Below, in pieces: positions 1 through 5,512 of a stretch of DNA of 7,318 bases; the first letter of the stretch is position 1, and each line of letters opens with the position of its first letter. This DNA is from an uncultured Erysipelotrichaceae bacterium (GTDB taxonomy: Bacteria > Bacillota_I > Bacilli_A > Erysipelotrichales > Erysipelotrichaceae): contig CALNCD010000269.1 in NCBI GenBank assembly GCA_937874965.1, forward strand, positions 1-7,318, written 5' to 3'. Under the pieces are notes generated by a model that saw only the letters and a list, made by a program, of their open reading frames with translations, did no database searches and was not told where the DNA came from. A program made the position numbers and the translations under genes.

Positions 1-607
1 TGATCAGAAACCGCCAGGATTGGTTGGGAAGGCGGCGGTGCAGCATTGAACGGATGGCTTTTGGCTGATCAGCAGTGAAAGTGCTCAGACTTGGATTAAT
101 GACTTTGCATTGCTTGCGGATCTGCTTTGCTTGTTGGGGGGAACAGCTGTTCAAGACAAGCATATCAGCGTTGACAAGTTGTTCAAGGGGATTGCTGCCT
201 AACTTGCCGAACTGACTCTCATAGCGCTGGCCATTCATCAGGTGGATTGATTTCTGTATTTTCAGATAGGGGCTGAGTTGGGGATCGTCAAAGAGTTCCA
301 TGATGGATTCAGTGCTTAGCAAGCCATTGTTTTCAATCCAGATTTCTTCTGCGCTGAAGGATGCAAGGCAATCGCTGAGTTCCTGGATAACCCGATCCTT
401 TTCATGCTTGAATTGGCGAATGCTGAATATTTTTGTCTGACTGAAGGCATTGAGCTGAATCGTCTGGATGCCGCTTTCAAAGGCGATATAGAGAATCCGA
501 GTGAATGGATAGCGAGTATCCACTGAACTCTGATAGGTGTAAAGTGAATTAATGAATGACGTCTTTCCAGATTCAAGAAATCCGGAGACAAGATAGGCTG
601 GGATCAT
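1..607 (-). CDS. G3E/CobW-like P-loop GTPase, 3' end beyond window
   Basis: The first 202 residues are visible; the C-terminus lies beyond the left edge. A Walker A motif, GFLESGKT, sits at residues 9-16 right after the start. The GFLESGKT variant and the following IENNG (91-95), at the place of the E-x-x-G switch/Walker B element, are typical of CobW-like (COG0523, G3E) proteins of Clostridia and relatives. LNSCSPQQ (152-159) is at the place of the base-recognition loop. G3E proteins are GTP-dependent metal chaperones or metallocentre insertases in the cytoplasm. The CxCC metal-binding motif expected between Walker A and the switch is absent, so a metal role cannot be assumed. The start is ATG at 605-607, with AAAAGGAG (613-620) five bases upstream. 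The gene is divergent from the S9 peptidase. Family assignment is fairly sure; the function and metal are unknown. Confidence 0.75.
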   Translation of the reverse strand, partial: MIPAYLVSGFLESGKTSFINSLYTYQSSVDTRYPFTRILYIAFESGIQTIQLNAFSQTKIFSIRQFKHEKDRVIQELSDCLASFSAEEIWIENNGLLSTESIMELFDDPQLSPYLKIQKSIHLMNGQRYESQFGKLGSNPLEQLVNADMLVLNSCSPQQAKQIRKQCKVINPSLSTFTADQPKAIRSMLHRRLPNQSWRFLI

Positions 608-633
608 AATTACTCCTTTTCAAGAACGCACAC

Positions 634-661
634 ATCATATCATAAACGGCAGAAATGCAAA
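634..661 (-). promoter_or_regulatory. Promoter of the G3E GTPase gene
   Basis: Read on the minus strand, an extended -10 TGaTATGAT occupies 642-634. A weak -35, TTTGCA (661-656, 4 of 6 matches to TTGACA), lies 16 bases upstream. The transcript would start about 20 bases before the start codon. This is consensus matching by eye. Confidence 0.45.
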
Positions 662-670
662 AGACTTGCA

Positions 671-700
671 AGTGTGAAAACAATGCGATGAGTGTGAACA
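671..700. repeat. Direct repeat AGTGTGAA, 20-bp period, between divergent promoters
   Basis: AGTGTGAA occurs at 671-678 and again at 691-698, a centre-to-centre distance of exactly 20 bp, about two helical turns. The match extends to 9 of 10 bases (AGTGTGAAAA versus AGTGTGAACA). The right copy overlaps the predicted -35 of the S9 peptidase gene, and the left copy lies just upstream of the GTPase promoter. The arrangement would suit a dimeric regulator binding a direct repeat. No regulator is identified. Confidence 0.35.
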
Positions 701-723
701 AATCCTGGATTATGTGATACAGT
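695..723 (+). promoter_or_regulatory. Promoter of the S9 peptidase gene
   Basis: The -35 is TGAACA (695-700, 4 of 6 matches), followed by a 17-bp spacer and an extended -10 TGaTACAGT (715-723; hexamer 718-723, 4 of 6). Transcription would begin near 730, giving a very short leader of about 15 bases to the preferred start codon. Confidence 0.45.
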
Positions 724-733
724 AGTACCAGAA

Positions 734-747
734 AGAGGATGATTATG
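734..747 (+). promoter_or_regulatory. Ribosome binding site deciding the S9 peptidase start
   Basis: AGAGG occupies 734-738. An ATG at 739 directly abuts it with no spacing, whereas the in-frame ATG at 745 lies six bases away, the normal distance. The 745 start is therefore preferred and gives 668 residues beginning MTRLEKEN. Confidence 0.65.
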
Positions 748-2751
748 ACAAGACTCGAAAAAGAAAATTTGTTCGACATCGCGTTTCTGGCCAATCTGCA
801 AAGCAATCCTTCGCAAACGATTGCTGCTTTTGTGAAAACAACCGGATCTGTTTCGACCAATGATTACCGCAGCAATATCTACACCATCGATGCCATGTCC
901 CATACCATTAAGCAATTGACTGCAATGGATCAGGAGAAAAGTTTTCTGTGGATATCAGATGAGGAACTCATTTTTCCAGCCGCTCGTCATAAAGAAGCAG
1001 TTGACCAGAAATCAAAGGGTGTTCCGTATACTGCCTTCTATAGAATAGGCATTCATGGGGGTGAAGCACAGTTTGATTTCAGTGTTCCGTACAGTGTTGC
1101 GGCGATGAAAGTACTCGGTGAGGATGATTATCTGTTTTTGGTGAATGATGATCTGCAGGCACCGGAATATACCGGGGACAGCGATGCTTATGCCAAGGCG
1201 TATCTTGACTACAAAGAGAACACATCCCGTTTTGATGTTTATGATGAATTGCCGTTTCGAGCCAATGGAAAAGGAATCGTCAATAAAATACGGGCAAGGC
1301 TCTATCGAGTGCGTCCGCAGAAATCCCAGTACACGCTGATTTCACCGGCTATGATGACTGTAACGGACTTCAGCATTGATCAATCCTCGCAAATGGTCTA
1401 TTTCAGCGGAGAGGTCTATACATCTGTAATGCAGCAGGTGAGTGAACTCTATCAGTATTCGATGCAGGATGAGAGAACCTGTCAGATTGACCTTCCTGAA
1501 GCTTTTATGATTGAGCTGACCCGGAAGTTTCCGTCGTTTCTGCTTATCTATGGAACGCCTGCCAGTCGTGTCAATTCCTATGCCAATGCATGTTTCTATC
1601 GGTTTGATCCAGCGGATGGATCCTGGAGTGTCCTTAATGATCTTGATGTCAGTGTCGGGTCATCAATCGGTTCTGACACCCGCTACGGTGCCAACACGGC
1701 TGTCCGGGTTTCCCAGGATAAGCTCTACTATAAATCTGCACGAGGACGGGATTCCTTTGTCTTCGAACTGGATTCAACCGGGAGCGAGGTATGTGTTTCT
1801 GCTGCAATTGCAGGCAGCGTGGACGGGTTTGACTGGCTTGGGCATCAATTGCTGGTCATTGCTAGCCGCAACCATGGATTGCCTGAACTCTATCTCAGTG
1901 ATTCAAAGCGACCTGAAGTGCAGTTATCTGATTTCAATCAGGCTTTCTTGAGCGCATATTCCTTGAGTACGCCAGAATCGTTTGATTTTGAAACTGCTGA
2001 CGGGTGCCGATTGGAGGGCTTTGTGCTGAAGCCTGTTGATTATCAGTCTGGGGGTTCATATCCAGGGATTCTGACGATTCATGGCGGACCCAAAGCGATT
2101 TACGGCGATATTTTTGTCTTTGAAATGCAACTGCTTGCTGCTCAAGGTTATTTCGTCTTCTTTACAAATCCACGAGGTTCGGATGGAAGAGGCAGCGAAT
2201 TCGCGAACATCGAGGGAGAACGTTATGGAACAATGGATTATCAGGACTTGATGACATTCACAGACGAAGTTATCCAGCGTTATCCTGCGCTTGATGAAAC
2301 GCGTTTAGGAGTTACCGGCGGATCATACGGAGGATTAATGACCAATTGGATCGTCGGACATACCGATCGTTTCAAAGCCGCTGTTACCCAACGTTCGATT
2401 GCCAATTATGTGACGAAATGCCTGACAACTGATATCGGTTACTATCATAATCTTCATCAAATGGGAGGAGCAACACCTTGGAGCGATGAGTCGGTGCTTT
2501 GGGATCATTCACCATTGAAGTATGCAGATCGTGTCAAGACACCGCTTCTGTTTCTGCACTCTGATGAAGACTACCGCTGCTACATGGGGGATGCCCTGCA
2601 ATTTTTCACAGCCTTGAAAATGTTCGGGGTCGAAACACGGTTTGTTCTTTTCCATCATGAAAACCATGAACTTTCCCGTTCAGGACAACCGAAGAACCGA
2701 ATGAGCCGTTATCAGGAATTGATTGATTGGATGAATCGGTTCTTGAAATAA
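745..2751 (+). CDS. S9-family serine peptidase (acylaminoacyl-peptidase/DPP-like)
   Basis: A prolyl-oligopeptidase-family (S9) hydrolase that should remove N-terminal acyl-amino acids or dipeptides from short peptides. The N-terminal part, about residues 1-400, is beta-rich and fits the family's beta-propeller gate. The alpha/beta hydrolase domain starts near residue 413. Visible family motifs are HGGP (446-449, oxyanion region), NPRGSDGRG (475-483) and the nucleophile elbow GGSYGG. The likely catalytic triad is Ser527, Asp609 (in SDEDYRC) and His641 (in ENHELSRSG), numbered from the 745 start. The length matches Bacillus YuxL-type enzymes (about 650-670 residues), so it is full length. No signal peptide or membrane segment is seen, which implies a cytoplasmic role in peptide turnover. 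It is transcribed alone: divergent from the GTPase and convergent with fda. Exact specificity cannot be read from the sequence. Confidence 0.93.
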   Translation: MTRLEKENLFDIAFLANLQSNPSQTIAAFVKTTGSVSTNDYRSNIYTIDAMSHTIKQLTAMDQEKSFLWISDEELIFPAARHKEAVDQKSKGVPYTAFYRIGIHGGEAQFDFSVPYSVAAMKVLGEDDYLFLVNDDLQAPEYTGDSDAYAKAYLDYKENTSRFDVYDELPFRANGKGIVNKIRARLYRVRPQKSQYTLISPAMMTVTDFSIDQSSQMVYFSGEVYTSVMQQVSELYQYSMQDERTCQIDLPEAFMIELTRKFPSFLLIYGTPASRVNSYANACFYRFDPADGSWSVLNDLDVSVGSSIGSDTRYGANTAVRVSQDKLYYKSARGRDSFVFELDSTGSEVCVSAAIAGSVDGFDWLGHQLLVIASRNHGLPELYLSDSKRPEVQLSDFNQAFLSAYSLSTPESFDFETADGCRLEGFVLKPVDYQSGGSYPGILTIHGGPKAIYGDIFVFEMQLLAAQGYFVFFTNPRGSDGRGSEFANIEGERYGTMDYQDLMTFTDEVIQRYPALDETRLGVTGGSYGGLMTNWIVGHTDRFKAAVTQRSIANYVTKCLTTDIGYYHNLHQMGGATPWSDESVLWDHSPLKYADRVKTPLLFLHSDEDYRCYMGDALQFFTALKMFGVETRFVLFHHENHELSRSGQPKNRMSRYQELIDWMNRFLK

Positions 2752-2770
2752 GCCAGGTTTTTTCTTGGCT
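2751..2770 (+). other. Small hairpin at the S9 peptidase stop codon
   Basis: AGCCAGG (2751-2757) can pair with CTTGGCT (2764-2770), seven pairs including one G-T, around a loop of six T. It begins at the last base of the stop codon. It has no T run after it, so it is more likely a 3'-end structure ahead of the real terminator than a terminator itself. Confidence 0.4.
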
Positions 2771-2780
2771 TGTATGCAAT

Positions 2781-2816
2781 GAAAACGCAAATTCGCTGAA
2801 TTTGCGTTTTCTGTTT
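2781..2816. terminator. Strong, potentially bidirectional terminator after the S9 peptidase gene
   Basis: A perfect 14-bp stem pairs GAAAACGCAAATTC (2781-2794) with GAATTTGCGTTTTC (2798-2811) around the loop GCT. The TTTT run lies in the descending arm, followed by further T, with A4 in the ascending arm, so both strands present a stem ending in T. It lies 30 bases past the peptidase stop codon and can also back up fda termination from the other side. Confidence 0.8.
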
Positions 2817-2836
2817 CCGGTATCGAGGGGTGCAGA

Positions 2837-2879
2837 ACACAAAAAACAGCAGGCTGTTCTGGAGATGAAGAGCCTGCTG
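2837..2879 (-). terminator. Rho-independent terminator of fda
   Basis: On the minus strand, CAGCAGGCT and AGCCTGCTG form a perfect 9-bp stem (plus-strand arms 2847-2855 and 2871-2879) around a 15-base loop. The stem is followed directly by TTTTTTG (2846-2840). It lies 15 bases beyond the fda stop codon. Orientation is clear because the T run is present only on the minus-strand side. Confidence 0.85.
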
Positions 2880-2893
2880 GGTTATTCTAGGTG

Positions 2894-3781
2894 TCAGTCG
2901 ATAGATGCTTGGTAAATGGATTCAATTGATGAATCAAGCAATGCATCAAATTCTGCGTCCGTTTGCTGAGCCGTCAGTCCCTCAGACAATGCTCTTGAGA
3001 AACTGGCAATCAGTCCTGGATTCTGGGCAAGGAGTTCATTGGCCTTTTCACGGCTGTATCCCCCAGATAAGGCGACTACACGAACGACGTGGGAATCATT
3101 CATCAATTCTGAATAGAACCCATTGATTGTTGGAATCGTTAATTTAAACATGACTTTGTCGTCCGGACCTAGCTGGGCGAGAGATTTAATCAGCGCAGCT
3201 TTCAGCAGCTTCTCAGCGTCTTCTTTTTGCGGACTGTTGATGTCGACTTCTGGTTCAATAATCGGAACCAGGCCATGGCTGATGATCTGCTTGGCAATGG
3301 CAAATTGTTGATCCACGATCTTCTGGACACTTTCTGGATTAGCCTGATGAATGACCGAACGCATCTTGGTGCCGAAGATATGGCGTGCATTGGCCCGTAT
3401 CAGCAAAGCATCGAGGTCGTTGATAGGCTTCATCAGCTGAATGCCATTCTCCTCAGGCAGAAGACCTTTGTCAACTTTCAGGAAGGGAATGATCCCTTTG
3501 ACATCCCACAGATAATCAGCAGTATATTGCCCGTCGATTGTGCGGTCCATCGTATTTTCGAAGAGTATTGCGCCGAGAATCCGCTTGGAGGAAAAAGAAG
3601 GACTCTTGATGATCCTGGTTCTCATGGCATGAACCTGGTCATACATTTCAGTTTCATTATGATAACTGTCTTCATTTACGCCGTATGCTTTCAGGGCTTT
3701 CGGGGTGCTTCCACCGCTTTGGTCAAGTGCTGCGATAAATCCTTTTCCATCTTTCATGCGAATCAGTTGTTCATTGTTCAT
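2894..3781 (-). CDS. fda: Class I fructose-bisphosphate aldolase
   Basis: Cleaves fructose 1,6-bisphosphate to glyceraldehyde 3-phosphate and dihydroxyacetone phosphate (and the reverse) in cytoplasmic glycolysis, through a Schiff base and without a metal. The 295 residues match the short bacterial class I aldolase of Staphylococcus (296 residues). Recognisable blocks are GKGFIAALDQSGGSTPKAL (13-30), FGTKMRSVI (136-144), IIEPEVD (174-180), MFKLTIPT (211-218) and VALSGGYSREKAN (236-248). Lys213 in MFKLTIPT is the probable Schiff-base lysine, by comparison with Lys212 of the S. aureus enzyme; Glu176 is probably in the active site. The start ATG has GAGGT (3793-3789) seven bases upstream. The gene stands alone, with its own terminator and a promoter shared back to back with ybaK. 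The family assignment is very sure. Confidence 0.96.
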   Translation of the reverse strand: MNNEQLIRMKDGKGFIAALDQSGGSTPKALKAYGVNEDSYHNETEMYDQVHAMRTRIIKSPSFSSKRILGAILFENTMDRTIDGQYTADYLWDVKGIIPFLKVDKGLLPEENGIQLMKPINDLDALLIRANARHIFGTKMRSVIHQANPESVQKIVDQQFAIAKQIISHGLVPIIEPEVDINSPQKEDAEKLLKAALIKSLAQLGPDDKVMFKLTIPTINGFYSELMNDSHVVRVVALSGGYSREKANELLAQNPGLIASFSRALSEGLTAQQTDAEFDALLDSSIESIYQASID

Positions 3782-3819
3782 CTCTATTACCTCATTTCTA
3801 TCGATTATGAACAGGTTAC

Positions 3820-3853
3820 AACATTCAATGAAGTGTTTGGTTTCATCAATGTT
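3820..3853 (-). other. Predicted 5'-terminal hairpin of the fda transcript
   Basis: The arms AACATT (3820-3825) and AATGTT (3848-3853), and ATGAA (3828-3832) and TTCAT (3842-3846), pair with a small internal loop and a 9-base apical loop. The predicted fda start point, seven bases past the -10, is 3853, so the mRNA would begin exactly with the first stem base. This would leave no single-stranded 5' end, a feature known to protect mRNAs from 5'-dependent decay. The fold and start point are inferred, not measured. Confidence 0.45.
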
Positions 3854-3858
3854 ATACT
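3850..3858 (+). promoter_or_regulatory. Extended -10 promoter of ybaK
   Basis: TGtTATACT matches the extended -10 consensus TGnTATAAT at all but one base (hexamer 3853-3858). No credible -35 is present 16-18 bases upstream, so recognition would rely on the extended -10. Transcription would start near 3865, about 45 bases before the ybaK start. Confidence 0.6.
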
Positions 3859-3859
3859 A

Positions 3860-3868
3860 ATTATAGCA
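3860..3868 (-). promoter_or_regulatory. Extended -10 promoter of fda
   Basis: On the minus strand, TGcTATAAT is a perfect extended -10 (hexamer 3865-3860). No good -35 is seen. It lies one base from the opposing ybaK -10, so the two promoters share their melting region. The predicted leader to the fda start is about 72 bases. Confidence 0.65.
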
Positions 3869-3909
3869 CGATTGCTTTCCAATGGCGTGCTGGAGACCGA
3901 AAGGAATAT

Positions 3910-4383
3910 ATGAAAAAAACAAAAACCAACGCATTGCGCCTGCTGGATCAGCAGGGCATAGCGTATCAAACCTTGGCGTATGATGGACAGCATGGGCAAA
4001 TCAGCGGCGAAGAGATTGCCAGACAGAATCATCTTGAAGCGGGCAAAGTCTATAAAACACTGGTATGTACAGAAGGCAGGGAGTGCTATGTCGCCTTGAT
4101 TCCCGTGAATGAACAGCTCGACTTGAAAAAGTTTGCGAAAGCAATCGGGATTAAACATCTGGAAATGCTTCCCTTGAAAATGCTGCTGGAAAAAACCGGT
4201 TATCTTCATGGAGGATGTTCGCCCATCGGCATGAAAAAACAGTTCCGGACCTGCGTCGATGCATCCATGCTGATGCATGAGCGAGTCTATATCAGTGCCG
4301 GTAAAATCGGCCTGCAAGTCGAACTTGGCGTTCAGGATCTGATTCAGTGCATCCATGCCACAGCCGGTGATCTTGTTGTCTAG
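3910..4383 (+). CDS. ybaK: YbaK/EbsC-type Cys-tRNA deacylase
   Basis: A small cytoplasmic trans-editing enzyme that hydrolyses misacylated tRNA, typically Cys-tRNA(Pro), and so corrects an error of prolyl-tRNA synthetase. The 157 residues span the whole single-domain family. Visible landmarks are the VYKTLV block (47-52), whose Lys49 aligns with the essential Lys46 of Haemophilus YbaK, then LDLKKFAKAIG (70-80), TGYLHGGCSPIGMKK (96-110) and the C-terminal ISAGKIGLQVEL (128-139). The start ATG follows AAAGGA (3899-3904) at five bases. It is divergent from fda and followed after 71 bases by guaC, which has its own promoter; no strong terminator lies between them, so some read-through into guaC is possible. 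Family is very sure. The Cys-tRNA(Pro) substrate is inferred from characterised YbaK proteins. Confidence 0.92.
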   Translation: MKKTKTNALRLLDQQGIAYQTLAYDGQHGQISGEEIARQNHLEAGKVYKTLVCTEGRECYVALIPVNEQLDLKKFAKAIGIKHLEMLPLKMLLEKTGYLHGGCSPIGMKKQFRTCVDASMLMHERVYISAGKIGLQVELGVQDLIQCIHATAGDLVV

Positions 4384-4402
4384 GGTGCGAATAGCACCAC
4401 TC

Positions 4403-4431
4403 TTCACTTGTTCTCTGAAATCTGCTATACT
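4403..4431 (+). promoter_or_regulatory. Promoter of guaC
   Basis: The -35 is TTCACT (4403-4408, 4 of 6 matches), then a 17-bp spacer and an extended -10 TGcTATACT (4423-4431; hexamer 4426-4431, 5 of 6). Transcription would start near 4438, leaving only about 17 bases of leader, most of it the ribosome binding site GGAGG (4444-4448). Confidence 0.65.
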
Positions 4432-4454
4432 GGCTTGGGACTTGGAGGTCAACC

Positions 4455-5429
4455 ATGAAAGTATTTGATTACGAAGATATACAATTGATTCCCAATAAGT
4501 GCATTGTTCAAAGCCGTTCACAATGCCGGACTGACATTGAATTCGGCGGACGTACGTTTAAGATACCTGTCGTTCCTGCAAACATGCAAACCATTATCAA
4601 CGAAGAGATTGCTCTTGAGCTCTCCAATCGCGGTTATTTCTATATCATGCACCGCTTTGAGGAAGAGAAGCGCGTGGCCTTTATTCAGAAAATGCATCAT
4701 GAGGGGCAGTTTGCATCGATCAGTGTCGGTGTGAAGGAGTATGAATACGAGTTCATCCGCTCGCTTAAAACGGCGCATGCTATTCCCGAGTATATTACTA
4801 TCGACATTGCACATGGCCATTCCCAGGAAGTCATCAACATGATTCAGTTTATCAAAGAGGAACTTCCGGAGTGCTTTGTGATTGCAGGGAATGTCGGTAC
4901 ACCAGAGGCTGTTCGGGAATTGGAAAATGCTGGTGCTGATGCGACTAAAGTCGGTATCGGGCCTGGGAAAGTCTGTATTACTAAACTGAAGACCGGATTT
5001 GGAACTGGAGGATGGCAACTGGGTGCATTGGCGTGGTGTGCTAAGGCTGCCCGTAAACCGATTATTGCGGATGGCGGGATCCGCAATCATGGAGATATTG
5101 CGAAGTCCATCCGTTTTGGAGCCTCCATGGTGATGATTGGATCATTGTTTGCCGGACATGCTGAATCGCCGGGCAAGGAAGTCGAACAAGATGGTGTGAT
5201 CTACAAGGAATATTACGGCAGTGCATCAGAATATCAAAAAGGCGAATTCAAGAACGTTGAAGGAAAGAAAATCCTGATTCCCGAAAAAGGAAGCCTTTAT
5301 GGGACCCTCAACGAAATGCAACAGGATCTGCAATCCGCAATCTCCTATGCAGGGGGAAATGACTTGGAATCTATCCGAAAAGTGGATTATGTGATTGTTA
5401 AGAATTCAATTTTCAACGGTGATTATTAA
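4455..5429 (+). CDS. guaC: GMP reductase
   Basis: Reductively deaminates GMP to IMP with NADPH, returning guanine nucleotides to the central purine pool in the cytoplasm. The 324-residue length matches the Firmicutes GuaC type (B. subtilis about 326) and is far shorter than IMP dehydrogenase; no CBS domains are present, which separates it from GuaB. Landmarks of the IMPDH/GMPR TIM barrel are VFDYEDIQLIPNK (3-15), the NVGTPEAVRELENAGAD stretch (146-162), and the catalytic loop GIGPGKVCITK with the probable catalytic Cys174. These are followed by IADGGIRNHGDIAKSIRFGA (204-223), the phosphate-binding region. GGAGG lies six bases before the ATG. It is transcribed from its own promoter and ends at a bidirectional terminator shared with the next gene. 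The assignment is very sure. Confidence 0.95.
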   Translation: MKVFDYEDIQLIPNKCIVQSRSQCRTDIEFGGRTFKIPVVPANMQTIINEEIALELSNRGYFYIMHRFEEEKRVAFIQKMHHEGQFASISVGVKEYEYEFIRSLKTAHAIPEYITIDIAHGHSQEVINMIQFIKEELPECFVIAGNVGTPEAVRELENAGADATKVGIGPGKVCITKLKTGFGTGGWQLGALAWCAKAARKPIIADGGIRNHGDIAKSIRFGASMVMIGSLFAGHAESPGKEVEQDGVIYKEYYGSASEYQKGEFKNVEGKKILIPEKGSLYGTLNEMQQDLQSAISYAGGNDLESIRKVDYVIVKNSIFNGDY

Positions 5430-5481
5430 AAAACGGTTCAGGTCTCTTATCCGTGCGATAAGAAACCTGAATCGTTTTTTT
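5427..5481. terminator. Bidirectional terminator between guaC and the opine-type dehydrogenase gene
   Basis: A long hairpin starts right at the guaC stop codon. TTCAGGT (5437-5443) pairs with ACCTGAA (5465-5471), and after one C-A mismatch TCTTATC (5445-5451) pairs with GATAAGA (5457-5463) around a five-base loop. The base of the stem is extended by CGG/TCG and by A-T pairs. T7 follows on the plus strand (5475-5481), and the A-run at 5428-5433 gives T6 on the minus strand, so it can end both convergent transcripts. Confidence 0.9.
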
Positions 5482-5512
5482 GCGTGACTTGTCTAACCTG
5501 AGATCGTCCTGT

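Noticed and set aside
3805..3846. A 13-codon upstream ORF (MKPNTSLNVVTCS) in the fda leader, a possible leader peptide.
   Set aside because: The predicted transcript starts only seven bases before its ATG, so there is no ribosome binding site, the ATG is buried in the 5' hairpin, and no attenuator follows.
3227..3913. A 228-codon open frame on the plus strand opposite the first half of fda.
   Set aside because: It is antisense to a firmly identified aldolase and runs through its promoter; composition is that of a shadow frame.
4384..4398. Hairpin GGTGC-GAATA-GCACC just after the ybaK stop codon.
   Set aside because: The stem is only five pairs and no T run follows; it is not a convincing terminator.
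3805..4521. A 238-codon open frame on the minus strand opposite ybaK.
   Set aside because: It lies antisense to a clear YbaK gene, crosses the fda/ybaK promoter, has no matching ribosome binding site and its protein resembles no family I know.
5464..5506. Near-direct repeat AACCTGAATCG / AACCTGAGATCG.
   Set aside because: The first copy is part of the terminator stem; the short second copy has no further similarity around it and no evident role.
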